Shown: piece by piece, positions 26,835 to 35,716 of the stretch
Layout of the letters: each line of letters begins with the position of its first letter
Position numbering within the stretch: position 1 is the stretch's first letter
Origin: Lewinellaceae bacterium
GTDB taxonomy: Bacteria; Bacteroidota; Bacteroidia; Chitinophagales; Saprospiraceae
Reading direction: 5' to 3'
DNA length: 64,000 nucleotides
Assembly (NCBI GenBank): GCA_020636075.1
Contig: JACJYO010000012.1
Span: 102,071 to 166,070, forward strand
The notes under the pieces: generated by a model
Seen by the model: only the letters and a program-made list of their open reading frames with translations
The model's database searches: none
What the model was told of the DNA's origin: nothing
Position numbers and translations under genes: made by a program

Positions 26835-27473
26835 TTATCCGGCGGTGCTATCGTCAAGGGTGATCCCTTGTTCATCCAAGTATGCCGGCACATTGAAGGT
26901 GACCCCGTCGAGCAACTCCACATCTTTTTCCCAATCGCGGATAAGCCAGTCCTTCCCACGTTCCGCCACCATCACTTTTCGGGACGCGGTGAATATCCAG
27001 ACCACTTTTTCGGTGCCAAAATCGAGGGTTTTCTGCGTTTTTAAGTGCACGTATGTTTCCACGGGCTGATCGTCGCCATATTCAATTTCAGTGTCGATTT
27101 CTACGATCAGTTTGGCAGGCACATCAGCGTATTTATTCGTGATTTTATTTGCGGGTAATACGCTTTTTTCAAAAACTGCAAGGTCGTGCGCCATGTTGTT
27201 TTTATGGGAAAGATGGCTCCCAACTTCACCAACCCCTATCCAGTATTTCGAGGAATCTAATCCGGTGAAAAGCAACTGAGCAATCCAGGATTTGAGGACG
27301 AATTGCAATAAACCATCAGCCATAATGTCTTCGGGGTTTTTCTTTTTCGACAAAACATCGCGATAGCCTTTATAGTACACTGGAATGCCGTCGATCACCT
27401 CCTTGATGAGATAAGCGGGTACTTTTTCCGGTAACTTTTTTTTCTCAGCGAATCCGGCTGTGGTAGCGGCCAT
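26835..27473 (-). CDS. Uma2 family (DUF820) PD-(D/E)XK endonuclease-like protein
   Basis: 212 residues. The core VPAKLIVEIDTEIEY, then LKTQKTLDFGTEKVVWIFTASRKVMVA, follows the Uma2 pattern (hydrophobic strand with a catalytic Glu/Asp, then K in a helix and a strand of the form V-x-W-I). An N-terminal helical part contains YYKGYRDVLSKKK. The family is mainly known from cyanobacteria and has a restriction-endonuclease fold; its role is poorly known, with links to mobile elements. No methyltransferase partner is nearby. It diverges from the MOSC gene. Confidence 0.72.
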   Translation of the reverse strand: MAATTAGFAEKKKLPEKVPAYLIKEVIDGIPVYYKGYRDVLSKKKNPEDIMADGLLQFVLKSWIAQLLFTGLDSSKYWIGVGEVGSHLSHKNNMAHDLAVFEKSVLPANKITNKYADVPAKLIVEIDTEIEYGDDQPVETYVHLKTQKTLDFGTEKVVWIFTASRKVMVAERGKDWLIRDWEKDVELLDGVTFNVPAYLDEQGITLDDSTAG

Positions 27474-27504
27474 TTGATAAGTTTTTTACAAAATTACGCA
27501 AAAA

Positions 27505-28323
27505 TTGAACGCTTTGCACACCCTCACATCCATCCACATTTACCCCATCAAATCGCTCGCCGGCATCAGTCTGAACGAAGCCGTGGTGCATCCTCGCGGC
27601 CTGCAATACGACCGCCGCTGGATGCTGGTTGACGAAACCGGTCGCTTTGTTAGTCAGCGTGAAGTAGCTGATATGGCGCTTCTGGGAACTGCCCTGGAAG
27701 GGCCGTTTTTAACCATTTTTTCTAAAAAAAATCCGGCGTTACGGCTACAAATTCCGCTCGAACCGGCAGTAACCGCCATGCCGGAAATACCGGTGCAAAT
27801 TTGGGACGACCACTGTCTGGCCCGGCTGTACGCACCGGAAACCAACCAGTGGTTCTCGAACCAATTGGGCCGTAATGTCCGACTGGTTTACATGGCCGGT
27901 TCGACAGTCCGGATGGCCGATAGTCAATACGCACCGGAAAACATGCCCGTTAGTTTCGCCGATGGTTATCCATTTCTGCTGATCGGTCAGGCCTCGCTAG
28001 ACGGGCTGAACAGCCGCCTGGAGCAGGCGCTTCCGATGAACCGCTTCCGGCCCAATTTTGTCGTCGAAAGCGGAACACCACATGAAGAAGATCAATGGCG
28101 CGATTTCCGGATCGGCGACCAGGCCTTCCGGGGTGTCAAACCCTGCGCCCGCTGTATTGTTCCGACCACCGACCAGGACACTGCCCTGCGCAGCGAAGAA
28201 CCGCTGAAAACCCTGGCCACCTATCGCAAGGAAGGCCGGAAAATCCTGTTTGGGCAAAATGTGATCTGGTTGGGAACCGGCGAAGGCCATGTACAAGTCG
28301 GTGATGTGCTTTTCCCGGAGTGA
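27505..28323 (+). CDS. MOSC domain protein (YcbX/mARC-like molybdenum enzyme)
   Basis: 272 residues, starting at a TTG (MNALHTLTSIHIYPIKSLAG). N-terminal MOSC beta-barrel at 5-115 (YPIKSLAGI, GLQYDRRWMLVD). MOSC domain at 130-270 with FADGYPFLLIG, NRFRPNFVVE and VKPCARCIVPTTDQ, where Cys 214 or 217 would hold the molybdenum cofactor, as in mARC and YcbX. It ends in a GEGHVQVGD strand. Family members reduce N-hydroxylated compounds and detoxify base analogues. No ferredoxin domain is fused, so electrons come from a separate protein. Confidence 0.88.
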   Translation: MNALHTLTSIHIYPIKSLAGISLNEAVVHPRGLQYDRRWMLVDETGRFVSQREVADMALLGTALEGPFLTIFSKKNPALRLQIPLEPAVTAMPEIPVQIWDDHCLARLYAPETNQWFSNQLGRNVRLVYMAGSTVRMADSQYAPENMPVSFADGYPFLLIGQASLDGLNSRLEQALPMNRFRPNFVVESGTPHEEDQWRDFRIGDQAFRGVKPCARCIVPTTDQDTALRSEEPLKTLATYRKEGRKILFGQNVIWLGTGEGHVQVGDVLFPE

Positions 28324-28427
28324 AAGGGGCTACCTCTTTTTGGAATACCGAGCCTTTCGGAAAAAATATTTTTTTTTTGAGTGCAGGTTCGTAGAGCATT
28401 TCCCGCAGAGTAACGCTGAGTCTTTTA

Positions 28428-28483
28428 CGCAGAGTGCCGCAGAGTTTTCAATCCGTTGAAAGAAAATTCTGTGGTACTCTGTG
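28428..28483. repeat. imperfect palindrome CGCAGAGTGCC / CTCTGTG
   Basis: Arms of 21 nt with four mismatches around a 14-nt loop, in the gap between the MOSC gene and recN. Further GCAGAG words flank it. The type resembles the palindromes at 31303-31351 and 34112-34158. The gap holds nothing else. Confidence 0.5.
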
Positions 28484-28546
28484 CCTTGACTCTGTGGGAA
28501 AAACGCTACGAATGGCATTGCAGCCTTTGTTCACCATTCATCATTC

Positions 28547-30202
28547 CTAACTCATCATTAATTCTCGGGCAGTTGCCAGCGCAGCTTCACTGGGTGGATT
28601 GCCGCTGAGCATGACGGCCAGGGCTTTCACCCGGTCGTCAGTTTCGAGCGCACGGATGTGGGTGATGGTGCGGTCGTTTGCCACTTGCTTGTAGGCAAAA
28701 TAGTGCTTGTCGGCCCGGGCGGCAATTTGCGGTGTGTGGGTAATACTGACCACCTGGTGCCGCTTGCTGAGTTCTTCGAGTATAAGCCCCATTTTCAGGG
28801 AAACATCGCCGCTGACACCCGTATCAATCTCGTCAAAGATGAGTGTAGGCAAGGGGATAGCGTCGGCCACCAAACTTTTTGTGCACAGGGTTAGCCGGGA
28901 AAGTTCACCGCCCGACGCCACATCTTTTATGGGTAAAAACCGGCTGCCGACATTGGAGGCAAACAAAAACTGCACATCATCGCAACCTGTGGCCGTGAGG
29001 TTTTCAGTTTCCTGAATATCCACTTTCAGGCGTGCATGCGGCATGGAGAGCTGAGCCAGCATGGAGTGCACTTTTTCTTCAAAGGGCTTGGGCACAATTT
29101 TTCGCCGTTCGCTGAGCATGCGCGCCTGGCCACGCAGTTTTTGTTCTTGCTCTGCAATTTTCCGCTCCAGGCGGCTTATTTGGCCGCTCAAATCGGAGAA
29201 CCCGGCCAGCTGCTCCTCCAGTCCGGATTGAATTTCGAGCAGATCGGATACTGTGCTGACGTTGTGTTTCTTCTCCAGTTTGTACAGCACATTGAGCCGC
29301 TCCTGAATTTCCACGATGCGCTCGGGGGAATATTCGGTATGCTCACTGATGCGGGCGCATTCTTTGGCAATATCCTGAAGTTCGATCAGCAAGGTGTCCA
29401 GGCGTTCGCTCAGGGTGTTCAGGTCGGAGGAGACATTTCGGGTTTGCGCCAGTGAACGGCCAAGTTCCTGCATTTGGCTAACTATATCGTGTTCGCCATC
29501 GTTGAGTAGCGTGTAGGCCGCTCCGTAGGCACGTTTGATATCTTCGGCATTGGTCAGGCGGTTGAGATCGGCCTCGAGTTCTTCCTGTTCACCTGCCAGC
29601 AAGCAGGCCTGCTCAAGTTCGGTATACTGGAAGCGCAAAAAATCCATTTCCTTGGCGATATTGGCACTGCGTTCGGTCAGGTCAGCCAGTTGCCGGCGGT
29701 CGGCCTGGTACTGGCGGTAATCGCGCTGATAATTTTGTAGCAATGGGCCGTTATCGGCCAGCGCGTCGATCATCCGGAGTTGGAAGTTGACGTTGTGGAT
29801 GTCGAGTACATCAAACTGTTGATGCAGGTCGACGAGCGCTTCGGTCAGCCGTTTCAGCACCTGGTTGTTAGCCGGGGTATCGTTTACAAAACTACGGCTC
29901 TTGCCTGCCGGAGAGAGTTCGCGCCGAATGATCACCTCGTCGTCGTAATCGAGTTCATTTTCTGTAAAAAAATCGCGCAACTCGTATTTCGCCACATCAA
30001 ACCAGGCTTCCACCACGCATTTTTCCTGGTCGTTGTAAAAAATTTTGGTATCGGCCCGCTCGCCCATAACCAGCCCCAGCGCCCCGAGCAAAATAGATTT
30101 TCCGGCCCCGGTTTCTCCCGTGATAATGGTGAGCCGTTCCGAGAACTCGATCTCCATTCGGTCGATCAGCGCATAATTGCGAATGTTCAGGCGTTTGAGC
30201 AT
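28547..30202 (-). CDS. recN: DNA repair ATPase RecN
   Basis: 551 residues, normal length. The start MLKRLNIRNYALIDRMEIEF is the family hallmark. Walker A GETGAGKS at 29-36; a long coiled-coil middle (about 150-370); then DVASGGELSRLTLC (signature) with TLIFDEIDTGVSG (Walker B) and a C-terminal VVSITHTPQIAARADKHY. RecN is an SMC-like cytoplasmic protein that organises DNA ends during double-strand break repair. A TACTTTTG -7 element lies about 45 bp upstream. Confidence 0.97.
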   Translation of the reverse strand: MLKRLNIRNYALIDRMEIEFSERLTIITGETGAGKSILLGALGLVMGERADTKIFYNDQEKCVVEAWFDVAKYELRDFFTENELDYDDEVIIRRELSPAGKSRSFVNDTPANNQVLKRLTEALVDLHQQFDVLDIHNVNFQLRMIDALADNGPLLQNYQRDYRQYQADRRQLADLTERSANIAKEMDFLRFQYTELEQACLLAGEQEELEADLNRLTNAEDIKRAYGAAYTLLNDGEHDIVSQMQELGRSLAQTRNVSSDLNTLSERLDTLLIELQDIAKECARISEHTEYSPERIVEIQERLNVLYKLEKKHNVSTVSDLLEIQSGLEEQLAGFSDLSGQISRLERKIAEQEQKLRGQARMLSERRKIVPKPFEEKVHSMLAQLSMPHARLKVDIQETENLTATGCDDVQFLFASNVGSRFLPIKDVASGGELSRLTLCTKSLVADAIPLPTLIFDEIDTGVSGDVSLKMGLILEELSKRHQVVSITHTPQIAARADKHYFAYKQVANDRTITHIRALETDDRVKALAVMLSGNPPSEAALATARELMMS

Positions 30203-30243
30203 ACTGCGGTCATTATGGTTATTGAACGTTCGGGAATAACGTG

Positions 30244-30251
30244 CAAAAGTA
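30244..30251 (-). promoter_or_regulatory. -7 element TACTTTTG for recN
   Basis: An exact TAnnTTTG on the minus strand, followed by GCACG, about 42 nt before the recN start. No good -33 TTG. Confidence 0.5.
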
Positions 30252-30503
30252 ATTGATTTGCCGGCGATGGTTTATCCCTTTGTAAAATTTTTTGTTTTAA
30301 ATACTGCTTGCGCTGCTCGAAGTTTAGGAAGGCTGATATACATGAATTTATTTTTCGCCTTTGACCTCATAAAATCCGCCTATGGAAAAATCCGCGTCAA
30401 TCTGCGTTTCGCCGCAGGCGAATCCGCATAATCCGCGTTCAAAAACCTGCATACTCGGTCAAATCGAACAAACTTCGGATATTCGCAACAAAGAAGGGAA
30501 CCT
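30252..30503. other. recN-thyA intergenic region with short ATCCGC repeats
   Basis: Contains a run of AATCCGC / ATCTGCG words around 30370-30440 that can pair with each other (CGCAGGCG, GCGGATT). No gene, tRNA or clear promoter for thyA was seen. Confidence 0.5.
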
Positions 30504-31298
30504 ATGCAAGCATACCACGATTTACTCCGGCACATCCTCCAACACGGCACCCAAAAAGGCGACCGCACCGGTACCGGTACGATCAGTGTTTTTGGCTACC
30601 AGATGCGCTTTGACTTGCAGGAAGGTTTCCCCCTGGTGACGACCAAAAAAATTCACCTGAAAAGTGTTATTCACGAGCTGCTTTGGTTTTTACAGGGCGA
30701 CACGAATATTGGTTATCTGAAGGAAAACGGTGTGCGCATCTGGGATGAATGGGCCGACGCCGACGGCAATCTGGGGCCCGTATATGGAAAGCAATGGCGT
30801 TCCTGGGAATGCCCCGATGGCCGGGTAGTCGATCAAATCGCTGAGGTTGTGCAGCAACTAAAAACCAACCCCGACAGCCGGCGCATCATCGTGTCGGCCT
30901 GGAATGTGGCCGATCTGCCGGCAATGGCGCTGGCGCCCTGTCATTGTCTGTTTCAGTTTTATGTGGCCGATGGGCGCTTATCCTGCCAACTGTACCAACG
31001 GAGCGCGGATGTGTTTTTGGGCGTGCCGTTCAACATTGCATCCTACGCCCTGCTGACCTTGATGCTGGCCCAGGTTTGCGATCTCGAACCGGGCACGTTT
31101 GTGCACAGTTTTGGCGACGTACACATTTATTCCAACCATCTTGAACAGGTCGAATTGCAGCTTTCCCGTACGCCGCGCGCCTTGCCGGTCATGAAATTAA
31201 ATTCGGAAGTCCGGGATATCTTTGCCTTTCGCTATGATGACTTTGAGTTGTTGCATTACGACCCCTGGCCTTTGATCAAAGCGCCGGTTGCGGTGTAA
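30504..31298 (+). CDS. thyA: thymidylate synthase
   Basis: 264 residues, the same length as the E. coli enzyme. Motifs: DRTGTGTISVFG (20-31), RFDLQEGFPLVTTKK, WDEWADADGNLGPVYGKQWR, and the catalytic cysteine 146 in LAPCHCLFQFYV. Then QLYQRSADVFLGVPFNIASYALL, HIYSNHLEQVELQLSR, and the C-terminal IKAPVAV. It methylates dUMP to dTMP using methylene-tetrahydrofolate. No dihydrofolate reductase gene follows. Confidence 0.98.
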   Translation: MQAYHDLLRHILQHGTQKGDRTGTGTISVFGYQMRFDLQEGFPLVTTKKIHLKSVIHELLWFLQGDTNIGYLKENGVRIWDEWADADGNLGPVYGKQWRSWECPDGRVVDQIAEVVQQLKTNPDSRRIIVSAWNVADLPAMALAPCHCLFQFYVADGRLSCQLYQRSADVFLGVPFNIASYALLTLMLAQVCDLEPGTFVHSFGDVHIYSNHLEQVELQLSRTPRALPVMKLNSEVRDIFAFRYDDFELLHYDPWPLIKAPVAV

Positions 31299-31383
31299 AA
31301 CGCTGTGTCCTGTGTGTTAAAAAATCAAACACATAGGCACAAAGGACACAGAGAATTTTTTGTCTTAATCTAAATCTTTCAAC

Positions 31384-33888
31384 ATGCCTTCGCTGCTCCG
31401 GTATTCCCTGCCTGCCCTGATCTCCATAGTTTGCGCCAGTCAAGTGCTTCACGCACAAACCAATTTATGGACCGAAATCCGGGAAACCGACATCCAGGCC
31501 GACCCGGCCGACCGCCTGATCATTCCGGATGCCTACCAGACTGTTGAACTGGATTTTCCAAAAATGGACCAGCTCCTGCAGTTGGCTCCAACAGAGCAGG
31601 AGCACCAACAAGGTACAAACGGCCTGTTGCTGCAATTTCCAATGCCGGATGGCTCCACGGTCATTTTTGAAATTTGGAAAACCACAGTGCTACACCCGCA
31701 ATTGCAGGCCAAATATCCCGAAATACGCGCCTACGTCGGCAAAAGCACCGATCGCCCGGGCATGCTCGCGCGCATCGATATTTCGCCGTATGGCTTCCAC
31801 GCGATGTTTTTAAACACGGGAAAGAGCGCCATTTTTATTGACCCCTACGCCCGCGGAACGCTTTCGGCGTATATCTGTTTTTACAAAAAAGATCACCCCC
31901 GCCGCCTTGCAGATGCGTTTATATGCCATAACAGCGACCAGATCGTGATCGACCCGCCCAACCAGGCAAGTGACCGGGCCGGCGACTGTGGCAACCGGCG
32001 GGAATACCAACTCGCGCTGGCATGCACCGGTGAATATGCCAATTTTCACGGCGCTTTCGGAACCAACAAAGCCCCCGCGCTGGCGGCCATGAATACCTCC
32101 ATGAACCGGGTAAACGGGGTTTACGAACGCGATGCAAGTATCCGGATGATCATTGTTCCGAATAACGATGTCGTCATCTTCACCAATCCGGCTACCGACC
32201 CGTACACCAATGACGACGGCGGGATTATGCTGGGTGAAAATCAAAGCACTTGCGATGCCCTTATCGGCACAAATAATTACGATATCGGCCACGTATTCAG
32301 TACCGGTGGCGGCGGCATAGCCACGCTGAACAGCCCATGCAACGTGAATTTGAAAGCCCGGGGCGTTACCGGCCTGCCCAGCCCGATTGGCGATATTTTC
32401 GACATCGACTATGTTTCCCATGAAATGGGCCATCAGTTCGGCGGTCAGCACACGCAATACAACGACGGTTGCAACCGGTCAAATAGCTCGGCCATGGAGC
32501 CCGGCAGCGCATCCACCATTATGGGTTATGCCGGTGTTTGTTCGCCAAATGTTCAGTCCAACAGCGACAATTATTTCCATGCCCGCAGCCTGCAACAGAT
32601 CGGTAATTTCGTTACCGGCTCGGGTGGTACTTGCGCCACCCTTGTGCCTACCGGAAACTCTGCGCCGGTGGTGCCGAGCCTGGTCAACAAGACTATTCCG
32701 CATTCCACGCCGTTTCTGCTTACCGGTTCGGCCACCGATCCCAACGGCAACATTCTGAGTTTTTGCTGGGAACAAATGAATGCCTGGTCAAATCCCACAC
32801 AGCCGATGCCACCTGAATCGACCAATATTTCCGGTCCCATGTTCCGGTCGTTTTCACCGGATGGCAATAATTACCGGTACTGCCCCCGCTTCGAGGATGT
32901 GCTTTCCGGGTTTGATTTTGACTGGGAAGAACTGCCCTCAGTCAACCGTACCCTGAGCTGGCGCCTCACCGTGCGCGACAACAACCCCGCCGGCGGTTGT
33001 ACTACGGAACAAAATATGACTGTCACGACCTCCGGCAGCATCGGGCCCTTTGAAGTGACCAGCCCGAACGGCGGTGAAAGTTACCCGGGCAATTCCACGC
33101 AAACCATCACCTGGAATGTGGCCGGCTCCAATAATGCACCTGTCAGCTGTGCCAACGTTTCCATCCTGCTTTCGCTGGATGGGGGTGCATCGTTCAGCAC
33201 AATCGTGGCCAGCACCCCAAACGATGGCTCCCAAAGTGTCACGTTCAATGCGCCGGTAACCAGCCAGGCCCGCATTATGATCCAGGCTGTAGGCAACATT
33301 TTTTATGACGTTTCCAACAATAATTTCTCGTTTTCCCTGTCCCTGCCTATCGAGTTGATTGCGTTCAACGCTGTTCCGCAGCAAAACCAGGTGCGCCTCG
33401 ACTGGGAGACGGCCACGGAAAAAAACAATCGCGGATTTTATGTGGAACGCAGTTTGGAAAAGGCTGACGCCTTTGCCACAATCGGCTGGGTGGCCGGAAC
33501 CGGAACGACCAATACCGCACAGCGCTACACTTTTTTTGACCAGGATGTACAGCCCGGTTTTGACTACTACTACCGCCTGCGGCAAACCGACTTTGACGGG
33601 AAGGAACAGTACTCTCCTATTCGGACCACTTTTCTGGAAGGCGCCGGAAGTAATCTGTTGGTTTTGCCGAATCCGGCAACCGAAAAAATCCGCGTGGAGG
33701 CGCCGTCGGGTACTGCTGAATTAGTGGGTAACGTGGAAATTCTGGATGTGAAAGGGAGTTTGGTCACCGATCTGCCGGTTCAAAGCCGCAGCTTCGAATT
33801 GGATGTTTCGGAACTTAAAACGGGCGTGTATTTTATCCGGGTAATTGCTGAAGGGCATGTTTTTCGAGGGGTGTTTTTACGCCAGTAA
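31384..33888 (+). CDS. secreted reprolysin-like zinc metalloprotease with T9SS sorting domain
   Basis: 834 residues. A signal peptide ends near VLHAQ (24). A propeptide-like region with FIDPYARGTLSAYICFYKKD precedes a catalytic domain (about 205-425) carrying HEMGHQFGGQH at 346-356, the HExxHxxGxxH zinc motif of M12B/reprolysin-like metzincins; a downstream SSAMEPGSASTIMGYAG supplies the Met-turn. Then come a KNH/Ser-Thr-rich Ig-like module (PFEVTSPNGGESYPGNSTQ region), a fibronectin-like module and a T9SS type-A tail (VLPNPATEKIRVEAP, ILDVKGSLV, LKTGVYFIRV). It is a cell-surface or released protease. A palindrome abuts the stop codon. Confidence 0.92.
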   Translation: MPSLLRYSLPALISIVCASQVLHAQTNLWTEIRETDIQADPADRLIIPDAYQTVELDFPKMDQLLQLAPTEQEHQQGTNGLLLQFPMPDGSTVIFEIWKTTVLHPQLQAKYPEIRAYVGKSTDRPGMLARIDISPYGFHAMFLNTGKSAIFIDPYARGTLSAYICFYKKDHPRRLADAFICHNSDQIVIDPPNQASDRAGDCGNRREYQLALACTGEYANFHGAFGTNKAPALAAMNTSMNRVNGVYERDASIRMIIVPNNDVVIFTNPATDPYTNDDGGIMLGENQSTCDALIGTNNYDIGHVFSTGGGGIATLNSPCNVNLKARGVTGLPSPIGDIFDIDYVSHEMGHQFGGQHTQYNDGCNRSNSSAMEPGSASTIMGYAGVCSPNVQSNSDNYFHARSLQQIGNFVTGSGGTCATLVPTGNSAPVVPSLVNKTIPHSTPFLLTGSATDPNGNILSFCWEQMNAWSNPTQPMPPESTNISGPMFRSFSPDGNNYRYCPRFEDVLSGFDFDWEELPSVNRTLSWRLTVRDNNPAGGCTTEQNMTVTTSGSIGPFEVTSPNGGESYPGNSTQTITWNVAGSNNAPVSCANVSILLSLDGGASFSTIVASTPNDGSQSVTFNAPVTSQARIMIQAVGNIFYDVSNNNFSFSLSLPIELIAFNAVPQQNQVRLDWETATEKNNRGFYVERSLEKADAFATIGWVAGTGTTNTAQRYTFFDQDVQPGFDYYYRLRQTDFDGKEQYSPIRTTFLEGAGSNLLVLPNPATEKIRVEAPSGTAELVGNVEILDVKGSLVTDLPVQSRSFELDVSELKTGVYFIRVIAEGHVFRGVFLRQ

Positions 33889-33908
33889 CGCCGACTGGTA
33901 GTCGGCGT
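33888..33908. repeat. GACT-NNN-AGTC palindrome (ACGCCGACT-ggt-AGTCGGCGT)
   Basis: Nine-bp perfect arms, followed by AAAAAAA. Read on the other strand it is TTTTTTT-ACGCCGACT-acc-AGTCGGCGT-TACT, the same layout as 9860-9880 with paired substitutions. It starts on the last base of the metalloprotease stop codon. Confidence 0.7.
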
Positions 33909-34012
33909 AAAAAAATGAGTTCTCCAAATCTGCCGATAGGTTTCGGAGAACTATTTTTTGAAAAAAGTAATTTTCATCAGCTACAAAGCCCGCTCGCCGA
34001 TTGCCCAGATGT

Positions 34013-34032
34013 ACGCCGACTAACAGTCGGGT
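34013..34032. repeat. decayed GACT-NNN-AGTC palindrome
   Basis: CCGACT-aac-AGTCGG with imperfect outer arms, 105 bp from the copy at 33888 and with a nearly identical left arm. Probably a degraded sister copy. Confidence 0.55.
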
Positions 34033-34111
34033 GTTTCTGCCAACCCAAAAAGGTTTTTGAGGGTGTCTCATAAGTCCCCACACGCGCAGGTAGTTCCTGA
34101 TTTTCACCACG

Positions 34112-34158
34112 GAGACACGGAGACCACGGAGTTTAATTCTCCGTGGCCTCCGTGTCTC
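34112..34158. repeat. long palindrome GAGACACGGAG / CTCCGTGTCTC
   Basis: Twenty-bp arms with one mismatch around a 7-nt TTTAATT loop, inside the IS-like region. Dispersed palindrome of a purine/pyrimidine-rich type. Confidence 0.7.
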
Positions 34159-34425
34159 GTATGTTTACCCGATAGCCAAAAGTTCATTGACAAGGAAAAT
34201 TGTAGTAGTATCAGAGCCCCGGGCGAGAGGTGAGAGGTATTCGTGACAAAACAGGTAGTTACTACCATGTACACACAGAGAGATTCCTCACCTCTGGGGT
34301 TCTTTGGAGTCAGAACAGCACTTAAACCCGTCCCAAGTTGTGGACCAAGGTAGCATAAATCACGAGACAAGACGCCGGAGGGCTGGCCGGGAATATTTGT
34401 TCACCATTAAAAAAACGACCAAGAG

Positions 34426-35456
34426 ATGGCCAAACAAATTTTAAAGCAAAGCGTAGGCTTGGATGTGTCAAGGACACGATCGCCGCCTGCTTTTCCCAAC
34501 AGGAAACGGCCCGTCAATTTCGTATCCTGTCGTCCAGGACTTTACTTCCAATGCCAGCGGATTCCAGCAGATGCACCGATGGATTAGCCGCCAGCGCCAC
34601 CAATCCACAGCCCTACACTTGCTCATGGAAGCCACCGGCGTATACTACGAGGAGTTGGCTTACTTTCTGCAAGAAAACGGCTACCGTGTTTGTGTACTGC
34701 TTCCAAACAAAAGCAGCGCCTTTGCAAAGAGCCTGGACTACAAAAGCAAGACGGACAAGGTGGATGCCAAAAGTTGGCTCAGATGTCGCTGGAACGGGAT
34801 TTGCCCAAGTGGACACCACCTGGTGCGTTGATGCTTAAAATCAAGCGCTTATGCCGGGAACGGCAGGAACTCATAGATGAAAAACGGCTTTGGGCAACCG
34901 CCTTCATGCCAAAGAGCATTCCATGCGCCAGAAAAATCAAGCATCAAGCGAGCAAAGGCAGCCATTAAATTTTTGAAAACAAATTAGCGAAACTAAACAG
35001 GCCATTATGGCTGCCGTTGAGCAAGATGCTTGTATTAAGCAAAAACTGGAAAAGGTCTGCTCGATCAAAGGGGTGGGGATCATCACCGCAGCAACCATCG
35101 TGTCTGAGGCCAATGGATTTGTCTTGTTCAAAAACAAAGCCCAGTTAGTTTCTTATGCAGGTTATGATGTCGTCGAAAATCAAAGTGGAACTTCCCTTAA
35201 TAGCCCTGCCAAAATCTCCAAAAAAGGTAACCACCACATCCGAAAAGCATTGTATTTCCCGGCTTGGACTGCCATTAAACACCTGCCGGAACTTGAAACA
35301 GTCTACCGCCGGGTTTTTGATAAAACCAAAATTAAAATGAAAGCCGCTGTAGCCGTTCAGCGTAAATTGCTTGTACTCATCTACACGCTTTACAAAAACA
35401 ATCAAACTTTTGATCTTAACTATCAATCTGTGAAAAAACCCAATAAACCACACTAA
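34426..35456 (+). pseudogene. IS110 family transposase, frameshifted
   Basis: Starts MAKQILKQSVGLDVS (first Asp of the DEDD RuvC-like domain) and then loses frame several times. Recovered pieces in three frames: FHLLMEATGVYYEEL-type (here LHLLMEATGVYYEEL), VLLPNKSSAFAKSLDYKSKTDKVDAK, LERDLPKWTPP with IKRLCRERQELIDEK, and the intact C-terminal half VCSIKGVGIITAATIVSEANGF to ISKKGNHHIRKALYFPAW. Shifts are needed near 34470, 34540, 34770 and 34890. The C-terminal Transposase_20 domain is the best preserved part. It cannot make an active recombinase. Confidence 0.85.
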
Positions 35457-35461
35457 AAAAA

Positions 35462-35487
35462 GTAGGCAGGGTCAGAGCCCTGCCTAC
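35462..35487. terminator. hairpin after the IS110 remnant
   Basis: Perfect ten-bp arms GTAGGCAGGG / CCCTGCCTAC with a 6-nt loop, preceded by seven A. Without a T run downstream on the plus strand, its T run on the minus strand suits transcription from the right. The sequence from here to 35716 holds nothing else recognisable. Confidence 0.5.
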
Positions 35488-35716
35488 GCTGCATAGTCAG
35501 CCTAAACTGACTTGCTTCTTGAAAGTAAAACTACTAAAATTTTGTCAATAAACTTTTGGACTGCTTTTGCAGGCCCTTAGAGGACTTTTGCCCACAGCCA
35601 GGTCCAACTTCGTAAAAAAAAAGAAACGATTTGGCTTGGTTTTGCACACAGCACCTCCGTGGTAAATAAAATATTCTACGGCGGGCATTTCAGATTTCTC
35701 TCTTTTGAGACACCCT

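Noticed and set aside
33908..33920. Terminator for the metalloprotease gene from the palindrome at its stop codon
   Set aside because: The stem is followed by A residues rather than T on the coding strand, so it does not have intrinsic terminator form.
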